Positions 8,112 through 14,820 of a DNA stretch of 64,000 bases are shown here, piece by piece. This DNA is from Endozoicomonas sp. 4G (GTDB lineage Bacteria; Pseudomonadota; Gammaproteobacteria; Pseudomonadales; Endozoicomonadaceae), in assembly GCF_023822025.1 (NCBI RefSeq), contig NZ_CP082909.1:3462001-3526000 (forward strand), in the 5' to 3' direction. The notes beneath the pieces were generated by a model. It was not told where the DNA came from, did no database searches, and was given only the letters and a program-made list of their open reading frames with translations. The translations under genes were made by a program, and so were the position numbers. The first letter of the stretch is position 1. Every line of letters begins with the position of its first letter.

Positions 8112-8765
8112 TCAACGCCCCCGGTTATTCACCCACCAGACCGCTGCCTCAACTCGAGAACGGAAGTCCAGTTTGCGAAGCATCCGTTTAACATGAACCT
8201 TGACCGTGCCTTCACTGATGTTCATTTTTCGGGCAATTATCTTGTTGGCATCCCCTTCTGCAATAAACTGAAGCACCTCCCGCTCCTTGGGTGTCAGCAA
8301 ATCAATCTTGCTGGTCTGGGTGCTGTCAGGCCTGAGCACAGAAGCCAGCACTTCAGCCAGTCGGACATCGATAGCCAGCTTCCCCATGGCAGCTTGTGAA
8401 ATCTGCCCCAAAAGTTCTTCAGGCTCCATGTCTTTCAGCAAATAACCATCCGCTCCAGCCCGAAACATGGCTGCAACATCATCCTTATGCTCTGAAACAG
8501 TGAGCACCACAACCCTGGAAACCACCCCGTTTGCCCTCATCGCCTTGAGTGTTTCCAGCCCGTCCATACCTTTCATATTCAGATCCAGCAGAATCAGATC
8601 CGGTTCGAGCTCAATGGCCTTTTTCAAGCCAGTCGCTCCGTCACCCACTTCGGCAATGACTTTCAGACCTTCTTCTTCATCAATTAACTGAGCCAATCCT
8701 TTTCGAAGTAATGGGTGATCATCAATTAATAAAATACTTGTGTCGTTCATCATCCCCCCCCTCAC
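8112..8765 (-). CDS. narL: nitrate/nitrite response regulator NarL (or NarP)
   Basis: 217 residues. The N-terminal receiver domain has the acidic pair (IDDHPLLRKG), the phospho-acceptor Asp in LILLDLNMKGMDG (about residue 60), Thr and Lys. The C-terminal LuxR-type HTH (LTPKEREVLQFIAEG to MLRKLDFRSRVEAAVWW) is of NarL type. Known role: when phosphorylated by NarX or NarQ it binds TACYYMT heptamers to control nitrate-respiration genes. It overlaps the narX 3' end by four bases and is followed by ccmA. A perfect NarL-type operator stands before napF in this window. NarL and NarP cannot be told apart by eye. Confidence 0.93.
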   Translation of the reverse strand: MRGGMMNDTSILLIDDHPLLRKGLAQLIDEEEGLKVIAEVGDGATGLKKAIELEPDLILLDLNMKGMDGLETLKAMRANGVVSRVVVLTVSEHKDDVAAMFRAGADGYLLKDMEPEELLGQISQAAMGKLAIDVRLAEVLASVLRPDSTQTSKIDLLTPKEREVLQFIAEGDANKIIARKMNISEGTVKVHVKRMLRKLDFRSRVEAAVWWVNNRGR

Positions 8766-10528
8766 AGCAATGAAAACTCAAGGCGCACGCGAGCCCCGCC
8801 CAAACCGGAGCTTTCAAAATAAAGCTGGCCTCCGAGGCTTTCTGCCCTTTCCTGCATGATGGTTGTGCCGTAATGGCCCGGTGTGCTTATCTCTTTACCA
8901 AAACCTGATCCATCGTCGTCTATTAAAACCTGAACCTTTTCCGGCGCAACCTGTTCACAGACGACCGTCGCTTGTTTTGCCCCGGAATGCTGGATCACAT
9001 TGACCAGCCCTTCCCGGACAATATGCAAAACATGAATCTGATGGTGAGCATCAAGATGACAGAACCGCAAACGATAGTCGAGGTTAAACTTCACACTCTC
9101 ATCCCGCTTACTGTACTCTTTCATCGTTTGTTGCAGGGCCTCCTCAAGACTGCCGAAAGACATACTGAGCCGAAACGTATTCAATAACTCCCTGAGCTGT
9201 CGGTAGGCGTTATTCACCCCTTCACGTATATCTTCGACAACCAGGTGGACGGATTCTTCTAACCCCATTCGTTCAAGCACTTTCTTTAATCGAGTGACCT
9301 GAATTTTCTGGTAAGACAACGCCTGGGCCAGCGAATCGTGCAACTCCCTGGCGATAACCGCCCTCTCTTCCATTAACAGCAGTCGCCTCTCCTGAGTCTG
9401 GTAACTGCTGCGATACAGTGAAGTGGAGACAATATCACCAAAGGTTCTCAACCACTGCCTGCTCTCTTCCGTTAAACACTGCCCATCATGCAGAGAGATT
9501 TGCAGATAACCGTAACCCTGGTCATTCTGACTCAGTGAGAACTGGATGTCCGATGAGGGTGCTTGAATACAGCCCTCGCACTGACCGACATTACAAATCT
9601 CATTAAAGGTCTCGCTTTCAGGGAAAATCCTCTGCAATCTCATACTTGCTGTATTGCCAGTCAGACAGACATAAGCACTTTTAAGCCCAAGCAACTGCTT
9701 CCACCGCTCCAGCAACAACATCAGCTGATCTTCATCATAGGGATTCATACCCAGAGTTCGAGAAGATTCATACAACAATTGCAAAGCCGTATTGGCCTGC
9801 TCCAGAGATCGAGTCTTAGCTGATACCTTTGCCTCAAGATCGCTATAAAGCAGAGAAAGGCTGTCAGCCATGGCCGAGAAAGTCTCTGTCAGCTGCCCCA
9901 TTTCATTGGCATCCCGATAATCGAGACGCAGATGATCGAACTCACCACAGCGAACCTTCTTTGCCGCCTTACTGAGCTGCTCAACCGGTCTGATCAGGTT
10001 CAACTGAATGTAGCGAATGGTCATGACCCCAATGGCCAGAATGGAACACAGTGAAAAGATCGCCAGTATCACCAGCCAGTGCAATTTTCGCTCGGTATGC
10101 AACTGCAATGAGGTCACCAGATCGTTGAGACGATCAACAAAACCGGGGGCTTTATCCGCAAACGCCCGACATCCGGCTTTATCTCTCAATAAAGGTCGCA
10201 TCTCACTGTGCCATTCATTGACCAGAGCCTGATAACGGCGACCAATAATATCGGTTCTGTCAGCCAAACGCTGCAAAGTGGGACTGGCAAAGCTGCTGTC
10301 ATAGGTCGTGATTAACTGCCTCAATCCGTTGTCGCTGGTCTTGTCAGAATTGACCCGATCCACCAGACGCCACGCCTGCATTCTCAATGATCCGGCAAGG
10401 TTGATAGCAGCGGCATCACTCTCTGTCGTCGCGGCAAACCACAACGAACCACTGACACTGAGCAAACCCAAAAAACAGATGGTGATAATAGCGGCCAGCG
10501 CCTTAAACCGAATAGGCTTCAACAACAT
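8762..10528 (-). CDS. narX: nitrate/nitrite sensor histidine kinase NarX-type
   Basis: 588 residues, inner membrane. TM1 is at about 9-30. The periplasmic P-box, the nitrate-binding helix of the NarX/NarQ family, is AAAINLAGSLRMQAWRL at 39-55. TM2 is near 145-168, then a HAMP domain. A GAF-like central region carries the Cys cluster CNVGQCEGC typical of NarX. The HisKA_3 H-box is ARELHDSLAQALS, the N-box HIVREGLVNVIQHSGA and the G-box LIDDDGSGFG. It is the first gene of narX-narL-ccmABCDEFGHI. A NarQ assignment is possible, but the central Cys cluster and pairing with narL favour NarX. Confidence 0.92.
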   Translation of the reverse strand: MLLKPIRFKALAAIITICFLGLLSVSGSLWFAATTESDAAAINLAGSLRMQAWRLVDRVNSDKTSDNGLRQLITTYDSSFASPTLQRLADRTDIIGRRYQALVNEWHSEMRPLLRDKAGCRAFADKAPGFVDRLNDLVTSLQLHTERKLHWLVILAIFSLCSILAIGVMTIRYIQLNLIRPVEQLSKAAKKVRCGEFDHLRLDYRDANEMGQLTETFSAMADSLSLLYSDLEAKVSAKTRSLEQANTALQLLYESSRTLGMNPYDEDQLMLLLERWKQLLGLKSAYVCLTGNTASMRLQRIFPESETFNEICNVGQCEGCIQAPSSDIQFSLSQNDQGYGYLQISLHDGQCLTEESRQWLRTFGDIVSTSLYRSSYQTQERRLLLMEERAVIARELHDSLAQALSYQKIQVTRLKKVLERMGLEESVHLVVEDIREGVNNAYRQLRELLNTFRLSMSFGSLEEALQQTMKEYSKRDESVKFNLDYRLRFCHLDAHHQIHVLHIVREGLVNVIQHSGAKQATVVCEQVAPEKVQVLIDDDGSGFGKEISTPGHYGTTIMQERAESLGGQLYFESSGLGGARVRLEFSLL

Positions 10529-10554
10529 GCACCTTAAAAAAGACTGGACACCCG

Positions 10555-10571
10555 GAGCTGTCAGACAGCTC
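10555..10571. promoter_or_regulatory. 17-bp perfect palindrome upstream of narX
   Basis: GAGCTGTC-A-GACAGCTC is a perfect 8-bp inverted repeat around one base, ending 27 bp before the narX start codon. It could be a dimeric regulator site or an mRNA hairpin in the leader of the narX-narL-ccm operon. It does not match the NarL or FNR consensus. Confidence 0.4.
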
Positions 10572-10677
10572 TGAGAAAAGATTTAGACCCGGGAAGAGAG
10601 CCATGACACAAAGTTGTCACGACTTTATCAAAAGCGGTGCCGTGGACGCCACTGCTGCAGAAGTGGGAGAAAATACC
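10571..10677 (+). pseudogene. decayed duplicate of the napA leader and 5' end
   Basis: This stretch aligns with the leader and first codons of napA at about 14787-14890. Shared runs include CTGAGAAAAGATTT, GACCC, GGAAGAGA, the ATG (10603), ACTTTATCAA and CAGT/CGGTGCCGT. Read from 10603 it gives MTQSCHDFIKSGAVDATAAEVGE, against [23 protein letters not shown] in NapA. The twin-arginine pair has become Cys-His and Ala codons have become Asp and Glu, so export by Tat is lost. The frame stops after 42 codons inside the gene on the other strand. It is a relic of a duplicated or displaced napA start. Confidence 0.8.
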
Positions 10678-10693
10678 CTCTCACAGCCATTAA

Positions 10694-11104
10694 TTATTCA
10701 AGACTCATGCATTTTTCAAAAGCTTCTCTAATCTCACCAGCGACGCCCCGAAAGACATCGGCTTTTGTTTGGTAAACTTTATACAGCACCCAGCCTGCTT
10801 TGCTAAGTATACTGACACCACCGAAATAATCTGTATCCGAAGCTTTAGTCAGTCCACCAACACCCATGCAACAGTAATAACGCTTGCCATGAGGACAATA
10901 GCCACTGTAAAAACCATAAAGATTACATTGATTGCCGGTAGCAGCAGTTGGATCACTGTCGGGTGCAAAATACCAATCTGTGCCATGAGGAGTGTATAGA
11001 TAGTGACAATCAACTGCGTTCAGTTGTCGACCGGCATAACTGGTACTCATAAAGCCAAGATAAACGACAACAAGCAGCAGTAGTAGTAGTTGATATTTCC
11101 TCAT
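10694..11104 (-). CDS. small secreted Cys-rich protein, copy 1 of a local family
   Basis: 136 residues with a signal peptide (MRKYQLLLLLLVVVYLGFM, predicted cleavage after SYA near residue 24). The mature protein is about 110 residues and has six Cys in the pattern DC...QC...C-P-x-G-K...CC...KC. The same order and spacing occur in its paralogue at 12965-13360, with shared SYAGxQL, LYTP, YxGGVSIL, VYKxYxTKA and FxGV motifs. No known domain was recognised. The conserved Cys suggest an oxidised periplasmic or extracellular protein. It lies between the narX-ccm and nap operons. Confidence 0.75.
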   Translation of the reverse strand: MRKYQLLLLLLVVVYLGFMSTSYAGRQLNAVDCHYLYTPHGTDWYFAPDSDPTAATGNQCNLYGFYSGYCPHGKRYYCCMGVGGLTKASDTDYFGGVSILSKAGWVLYKVYQTKADVFRGVAGEIREAFEKCMSLE

Positions 11105-11253
11105 CGTTTTACCACCATTTCATGTACGTCAGCTCAGGCAGAGTATAGACTCTGGAGAAGATGGTTGTTGTGAACCCTTGATTAATCTCAAAACAGAGTG
11201 GGGTGATGCACTACACTGGGATCACTAAAGACGCTTCTCAGGAAACTGTGGAA

Positions 11254-12810
11254 ATGATTAAGTTCCAACTCCAACGTTATTTTGCTCTTTTGACCCCTCT
11301 TCTGATCCTCTCACAGACTCATAATCTGCAAGCTCAGAACACCACTCAATCTACAACCCCTGTTCCTACAACGCCCCCTCTAACGGTACCCTGCGAGGCT
11401 CTTAAAAATCAGACGACAGGGGTTCATCAGTGGCTAAACGAGTATAGACACCTTGTTGGCAGACGAAAGTGCATTGTTCTCAGTACCAACCCGTCAGAGA
11501 ATTTAAGCAAGTTGATAAAACAGATTCCAGAAGACACCGTTATATTGTTCTCTTCCGAAACAACTTCTGCGGCAACGCTTTCTCCATCCGTCACCCCCGC
11601 GTCAGGTAAAATCCCGATTGTCTATCTAATTGACAATGAAATAACTTTGAAGGACGGTCAACACATTATCGGGGCTCCGGATGAAGGTTTCGAAATCATC
11701 CTCACGCCTAATATACGTTATACAGATACATATATGATCACGTTTGGATCCCATAACTACTTTAATTTTGAGCAAACACAAGACAGCCATATACGACACA
11801 TTACTTTCCAGCCAACTACACCTAACGGCCGCATGCCAATCAGGAACATTATTTCAACACATTGTTCTAACCGGAGACTGATTGTAGAAAACAACGTATT
11901 CAATCTCGTTTGCCTGAACGGAGTTAACATTGATTGCAGACTATCTCTGGATGCATCTGCCAATGATTTGCGTCAGGGTCCGGCCCTTATGTTCGTCAAT
12001 AATACAGTCACTGGTGATATCATCACAGTCACTGGTCATGTCATCAAGTCGCGGAACGTCGACTATATTCCCGACGGAGGGGTAGCTGTCACACTTCCCT
12101 ACATAAAAAGCCAGTCACACAGGATCGCCATTAACGGGAACACATTCCGGGGCAAGATGGCATGGGTGGCTGAGTTAGATCCTGGACCGGGAAGCAGTAT
12201 CGATATTTTTAGAAACACGATCGACATTGACAATATAAACGCAACTTTGTTCGAAGTTTTGGGGCAACCTGAAAAAGAAAAATATGCTCTCACTATTGTC
12301 GGTCATACGAGTACCAGTGAAGAACCTTCTCTTTGTAATCTCGCAGGCAATCAGATACGAGTAACAAGTTCAGCAGCTATAGATATCAAAGGCATCGTTA
12401 AACTGGCCCTGGCCTGCAACCACTTTCAGGCAGTCAAACTCTGGCGACAAGAACAGCATGAATACAGCATTAGAGCCGCAGATCCATTATCATTAGCGGA
12501 TGAGTGCGAAAGATCCGTGCAGGCAAACACGACAACTGTCGGCTCGCCTACACTCTGCCAGATTGTGAATACCTGGACACCCATCAATAATTCCACAGCG
12601 ACTGCTTTAAGTGGACTGACCAACCTCGAGGGTCAATTCTACTTTAACTCATCAGTCTGCCTGACAGTGGATTCGCCCTCTGTTTCTTCTCCTTCTCCTT
12701 CTCCTTCTGCTACTTCTGCTAACAAGACCTTCATTTTATCAGCGGGTACAAAAGCCACGACGACTGTGTTGGGTATCATAACCGCTCTGAACTTACTGTT
12801 GAGCCTATAG
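11254..12810 (+). CDS. large secreted Thr/Ser-rich protein, possible right-handed beta-helix
   Basis: 518 residues from the ATG at 11254 (AGGAAA upstream); the frame is open to 11203, but the extra residues carry no signal. There is an N-terminal signal-like hydrophobic segment (residues 10-22), then a Thr/Gln/Pro-rich linker. The long middle part has spaced motifs such as RHITFQPTT, IVENNVFNLVC, FVNNTVTGDII, IAINGNTFRG and IDIFRNTIDI. These N-N-T/F turns resemble parallel beta-helix (pectate-lyase-like) coils. A Ser-Pro stretch near residue 480 precedes a C-terminal hydrophobic segment. It may be a surface-anchored protein. No catalytic motif was identified. Confidence 0.65.
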   Translation: MIKFQLQRYFALLTPLLILSQTHNLQAQNTTQSTTPVPTTPPLTVPCEALKNQTTGVHQWLNEYRHLVGRRKCIVLSTNPSENLSKLIKQIPEDTVILFSSETTSAATLSPSVTPASGKIPIVYLIDNEITLKDGQHIIGAPDEGFEIILTPNIRYTDTYMITFGSHNYFNFEQTQDSHIRHITFQPTTPNGRMPIRNIISTHCSNRRLIVENNVFNLVCLNGVNIDCRLSLDASANDLRQGPALMFVNNTVTGDIITVTGHVIKSRNVDYIPDGGVAVTLPYIKSQSHRIAINGNTFRGKMAWVAELDPGPGSSIDIFRNTIDIDNINATLFEVLGQPEKEKYALTIVGHTSTSEEPSLCNLAGNQIRVTSSAAIDIKGIVKLALACNHFQAVKLWRQEQHEYSIRAADPLSLADECERSVQANTTTVGSPTLCQIVNTWTPINNSTATALSGLTNLEGQFYFNSSVCLTVDSPSVSSPSPSPSATSANKTFILSAGTKATTTVLGIITALNLLLSL

Positions 12811-12827
12811 CTGAACATCCCTCCGGT

Positions 12828-12964
12828 TTAATGAGACTGCCACCGACCAAGAATACATTTTTCGTAGGCTCTCTTGAGTTCACCATTATTAACGTCATGG
12901 AAGAGTTCAGTTTTGATTGAAAGGTCTTCTTTGTACGTGCATACCGGACAGCCTCTCAGGTCTA
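12828..12964 (-). pseudogene. C-terminal remnant of a third Cys-rich family copy
   Basis: On the minus strand, directly after the stop of the intact copy at 12965-13360, the sequence still reads VCTYKEDLSIKTELFHDVNN then GELKRAYEKC. This matches the last third of the intact copy (LVYKDYLTKAELFQGVSKGELRKSYEKC). There is no start, no signal peptide and only the terminal Cys region, ending in TAA at 12828-12830. It shows that the family was once a tandem array here and has lost a member. Confidence 0.8.
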
Positions 12965-13360
12965 TTATTGACTCATACATTTTTCATAGGATTTTCTAAG
13001 CTCGCCTTTGCTGACACCCTGGAAGAGTTCAGCTTTGGTCAGGTAATCTTTATACACTAGCCATCTTCCGCTAAGAAGAATACTAACACCGCCGTAGTAA
13101 GCTGTATCTGGTGTATTATTGTCTCCGGCAATAATCAGGCAACAAGAATTATGCTTCCCAATAGGACAAGTCACATCGTACGCTCGTAAAAGAGTACATT
13201 GAGCCCCTGAGTCAGTATCTGGATTTTCAGGAGTAAAACTCCAATATGTATCTGATGGAGTGTATAGAGACTGACAGTCACCATTGGTGAGTTGTGAACC
13301 AGCATAGCTTACATTGATAAAGCCAATGAAAAACAAAAAAAGCAGTTCGTACTTCTTCAT
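12965..13360 (-). CDS. small secreted Cys-rich protein, copy 2 of a local family
   Basis: 131 residues from the ATG at 13360, with signal peptide MKKYELLFLFFIGFINVSYA. The six Cys match copy 1 (10694-11104). The frame is open to an ATG four codons upstream (13372). In copy 1 the equivalent ATG is thrown out of frame by one base, whereas the ATG after GGTGGAAACG is shared, so I take the inner one. Overall identity to copy 1 looks like 35-40 percent by eye, concentrated around the Cys and the YGGVSIL and C-terminal KCMS motifs. No known family was recognised. Confidence 0.75.
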   Translation of the reverse strand: MKKYELLFLFFIGFINVSYAGSQLTNGDCQSLYTPSDTYWSFTPENPDTDSGAQCTLLRAYDVTCPIGKHNSCCLIIAGDNNTPDTAYYGGVSILLSGRWLVYKDYLTKAELFQGVSKGELRKSYEKCMSQ

Positions 13361-13706
13361 CGTTTCCACCATTTCCTTTTCTGCCGAGTACCAAGTATAG
13401 ACCTACCTGTTCAGCTGTCTATTAGTCACAAATTCTGGAAGGCCATAAAACCTTCCAACCCCTTTATTCCCAAGAAGTAAGGGGGTTACTCAGTATGTCG
13501 ATTTAGTGATTTTTTATACTCAAATAATGACTCATATACGACAATGTTAAAGTTAAAACACAACACTTTTTTTCGTTTCCAGCACAGTGATAATGCTCGA
13601 CTGTGCATATAAAATAAATAATGTCGTATATTGGTTGAATAACACAATTATGTCCGAAATTCTGGTTTTAACCGGAAAGCCATGTACTGTCTTATCAGGC
13701 TGAGAA

Positions 13707-13713
13707 TACCCCT
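13707..13713 (+). promoter_or_regulatory. NarL-type heptamer TACCCCT upstream of napF
   Basis: TACCCCT fits the NarL/NarP heptamer TACYYMT exactly. It stands alone about 90 bp upstream of the paired site. Single heptamers occur by chance, so it counts only as possible support for the paired operator. Confidence 0.35.
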
Positions 13714-13802
13714 AAAAACCTCTTTCGCGCCGACAACAGAGGCTACAAAAATACACACTGCATTGTTAATACCAGTGCTTCACCAAACCTTCGCAAAACC
13801 AC

Positions 13803-13818
13803 TACTCCTTAAGGGGTA
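13803..13818 (+). promoter_or_regulatory. perfect 7-2-7 NarL/NarP operator upstream of napF
   Basis: TACTCCT-TA-AGGGGTA matches the paired NarL/NarP site TACYYMT-N2-AKRRGTA at every defined base. A further TACCCAT heptamer follows at 13828-13834. It lies 144 bp before the napF GTG. NarP requires the 7-2-7 arrangement and NarL accepts it; in enteric bacteria such a site activates napF. The narX-narL pair encoded 5 kb away is the obvious source of the regulator, which links the two operons. Confidence 0.75.
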
Positions 13819-13961
13819 CACCAAGCTTACCCATTCCTTACACAGCCTCTAAAAGGCCTTTTTTGTAAGTCCATCCTTATTAAAATATGCCTCCGTAAAG
13901 CCTGAAACTTCAATCCTGATTCCATGCCAGGAAAGTCGTACAACACTAGAGTCACATCGTC

Positions 13962-14507
13962 GTGAGCCAAAAAGTAGATCTTGATCGCCGTGGATTCTTG
14001 ACTGGAAAAACGGCTTCAGCACCCATTGAGCCGCCTGCCCGTCCCCCCTGGAGTGTGCAGGAACCGCTATTTACCGATCTCTTTACCGATCTCTGCTCAC
14101 GTTGTGGGCAGTGCATTGCTGTTTGCGAAACAGGGTTACTGATCCGGGGTTCCGGGGGGTTTCCTGAAGCCGACTTCAGGAAAGCGGGATGCTCTTTTTG
14201 TGAAGCCTGTTTAAAAAGCTGTCCAACCGATGCCATCAGCAAGCACAACAAGACCCCATGGCCACTGAAGCCCGTGATTTCCGATCAATGCCTGGCCTTG
14301 AAGCAAGTACATTGTCGTACCTGTTCAGAGATGTGTGACCCCACCGCTATCCAGTTTCACTATCAAACGGGTGGCGTCGCTCAGCCAGCCATAGATCCAG
14401 ACCCATGTACCGCCTGTGGTGACTGCGTTTCCTCCTGCCCTGTGGATGCGATCGCCATGACAGCCAGAGAAAACGCCGATGACCATACCGACACCACAAG
14501 ACGCTGA
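13962..14507 (+). CDS. napF: periplasmic nitrate reductase accessory ferredoxin NapF
   Basis: 181 residues from a GTG start. NapF is a cytoplasmic 4Fe-4S protein that interacts with NapA precursor and is thought to help its maturation. Four Cys clusters are visible: CSRCGQCIAVC, CSFCEACLKSCP, CRTCSEMCDP and CTACGDCVSSCP. These are ferredoxin-type motifs in the NapF arrangement. The N-terminus (VDLDRRGFLTG) is typical. The Shine-Dalgarno before the GTG is weak, so the exact start is uncertain. napD starts 29 bp before its stop. Confidence 0.93.
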   Translation: MSQKVDLDRRGFLTGKTASAPIEPPARPPWSVQEPLFTDLFTDLCSRCGQCIAVCETGLLIRGSGGFPEADFRKAGCSFCEACLKSCPTDAISKHNKTPWPLKPVISDQCLALKQVHCRTCSEMCDPTAIQFHYQTGGVAQPAIDPDPCTACGDCVSSCPVDAIAMTARENADDHTDTTRR

Positions 14508-14748
14508 AGCCTTGCATTACAGCATTTCCGGACTGTCCGTTCAGAGCCACCCTCAGCAGATAATGGCAGTGAAAGAGCGTCTACAGGCACTGTCCGGGGT
14601 CGAAGTTCATATAACTGACCCTTCGGGCAAGATGGTAGTGACCGTTGAAGAAGAGCCCGGCAAACGCACCATGGTGGACACCATGACCCGAATCAGCCAG
14701 ATGGAAGGCGTTATTACCACCACCCTGGTGTACACCCACCAGGAATAA
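14479..14748 (+). CDS. napD: NapA signal-peptide-binding chaperone NapD
   Basis: 89 residues, NapD family size. NapD binds the Tat signal peptide of NapA and delays export until the molybdenum cofactor is in place. The core ALHYSISGLSVQSHPQQIMAV then VEVHITDPSGKMVVTVEEE is typical of NapD. It overlaps napF in another frame and is followed by napA after a 72-bp gap. The first ten residues lie inside the napF 3' end and could be trimmed if a later start is used. Confidence 0.93.
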   Translation: MTIPTPQDAEALHYSISGLSVQSHPQQIMAVKERLQALSGVEVHITDPSGKMVVTVEEEPGKRTMVDTMTRISQMEGVITTTLVYTHQE

Positions 14749-14820
14749 CAAACACAAAGACTCATCATTCAGGGCACGATACAACCCTGAGAAAAGATTT
14801 AAAGACCCAGGAAGAGAACC

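Larger units (their letters stand above)
13361..13961. other. 600-bp intergenic region before napF
   Basis: No gene was found. The region holds the divergent upstream parts of a Cys-rich gene and of napF. Seen: a short hairpin GGAAGG...CCTTCC near 13437-13460; two facing copies of TATACGAC/GTCGTATA at 13535-13542 and 13623-13630; NarL-type heptamers at 13707-13713, 13803-13818 (paired) and 13828-13834; and an AT-rich stretch TTATTAAAATAT at about 13877-13889 that could be a -10 region. No FNR box matching TTGATN4ATCAA with one mismatch or fewer was found. Confidence 0.6.

Noticed and set aside
7918-8115. N-terminal extension of CcmA with VFFLR repeats
   Set aside because: It arises only from translating a 15-bp repeat in the leader; the TTG at 7917 has a good ribosome site and gives the family start.
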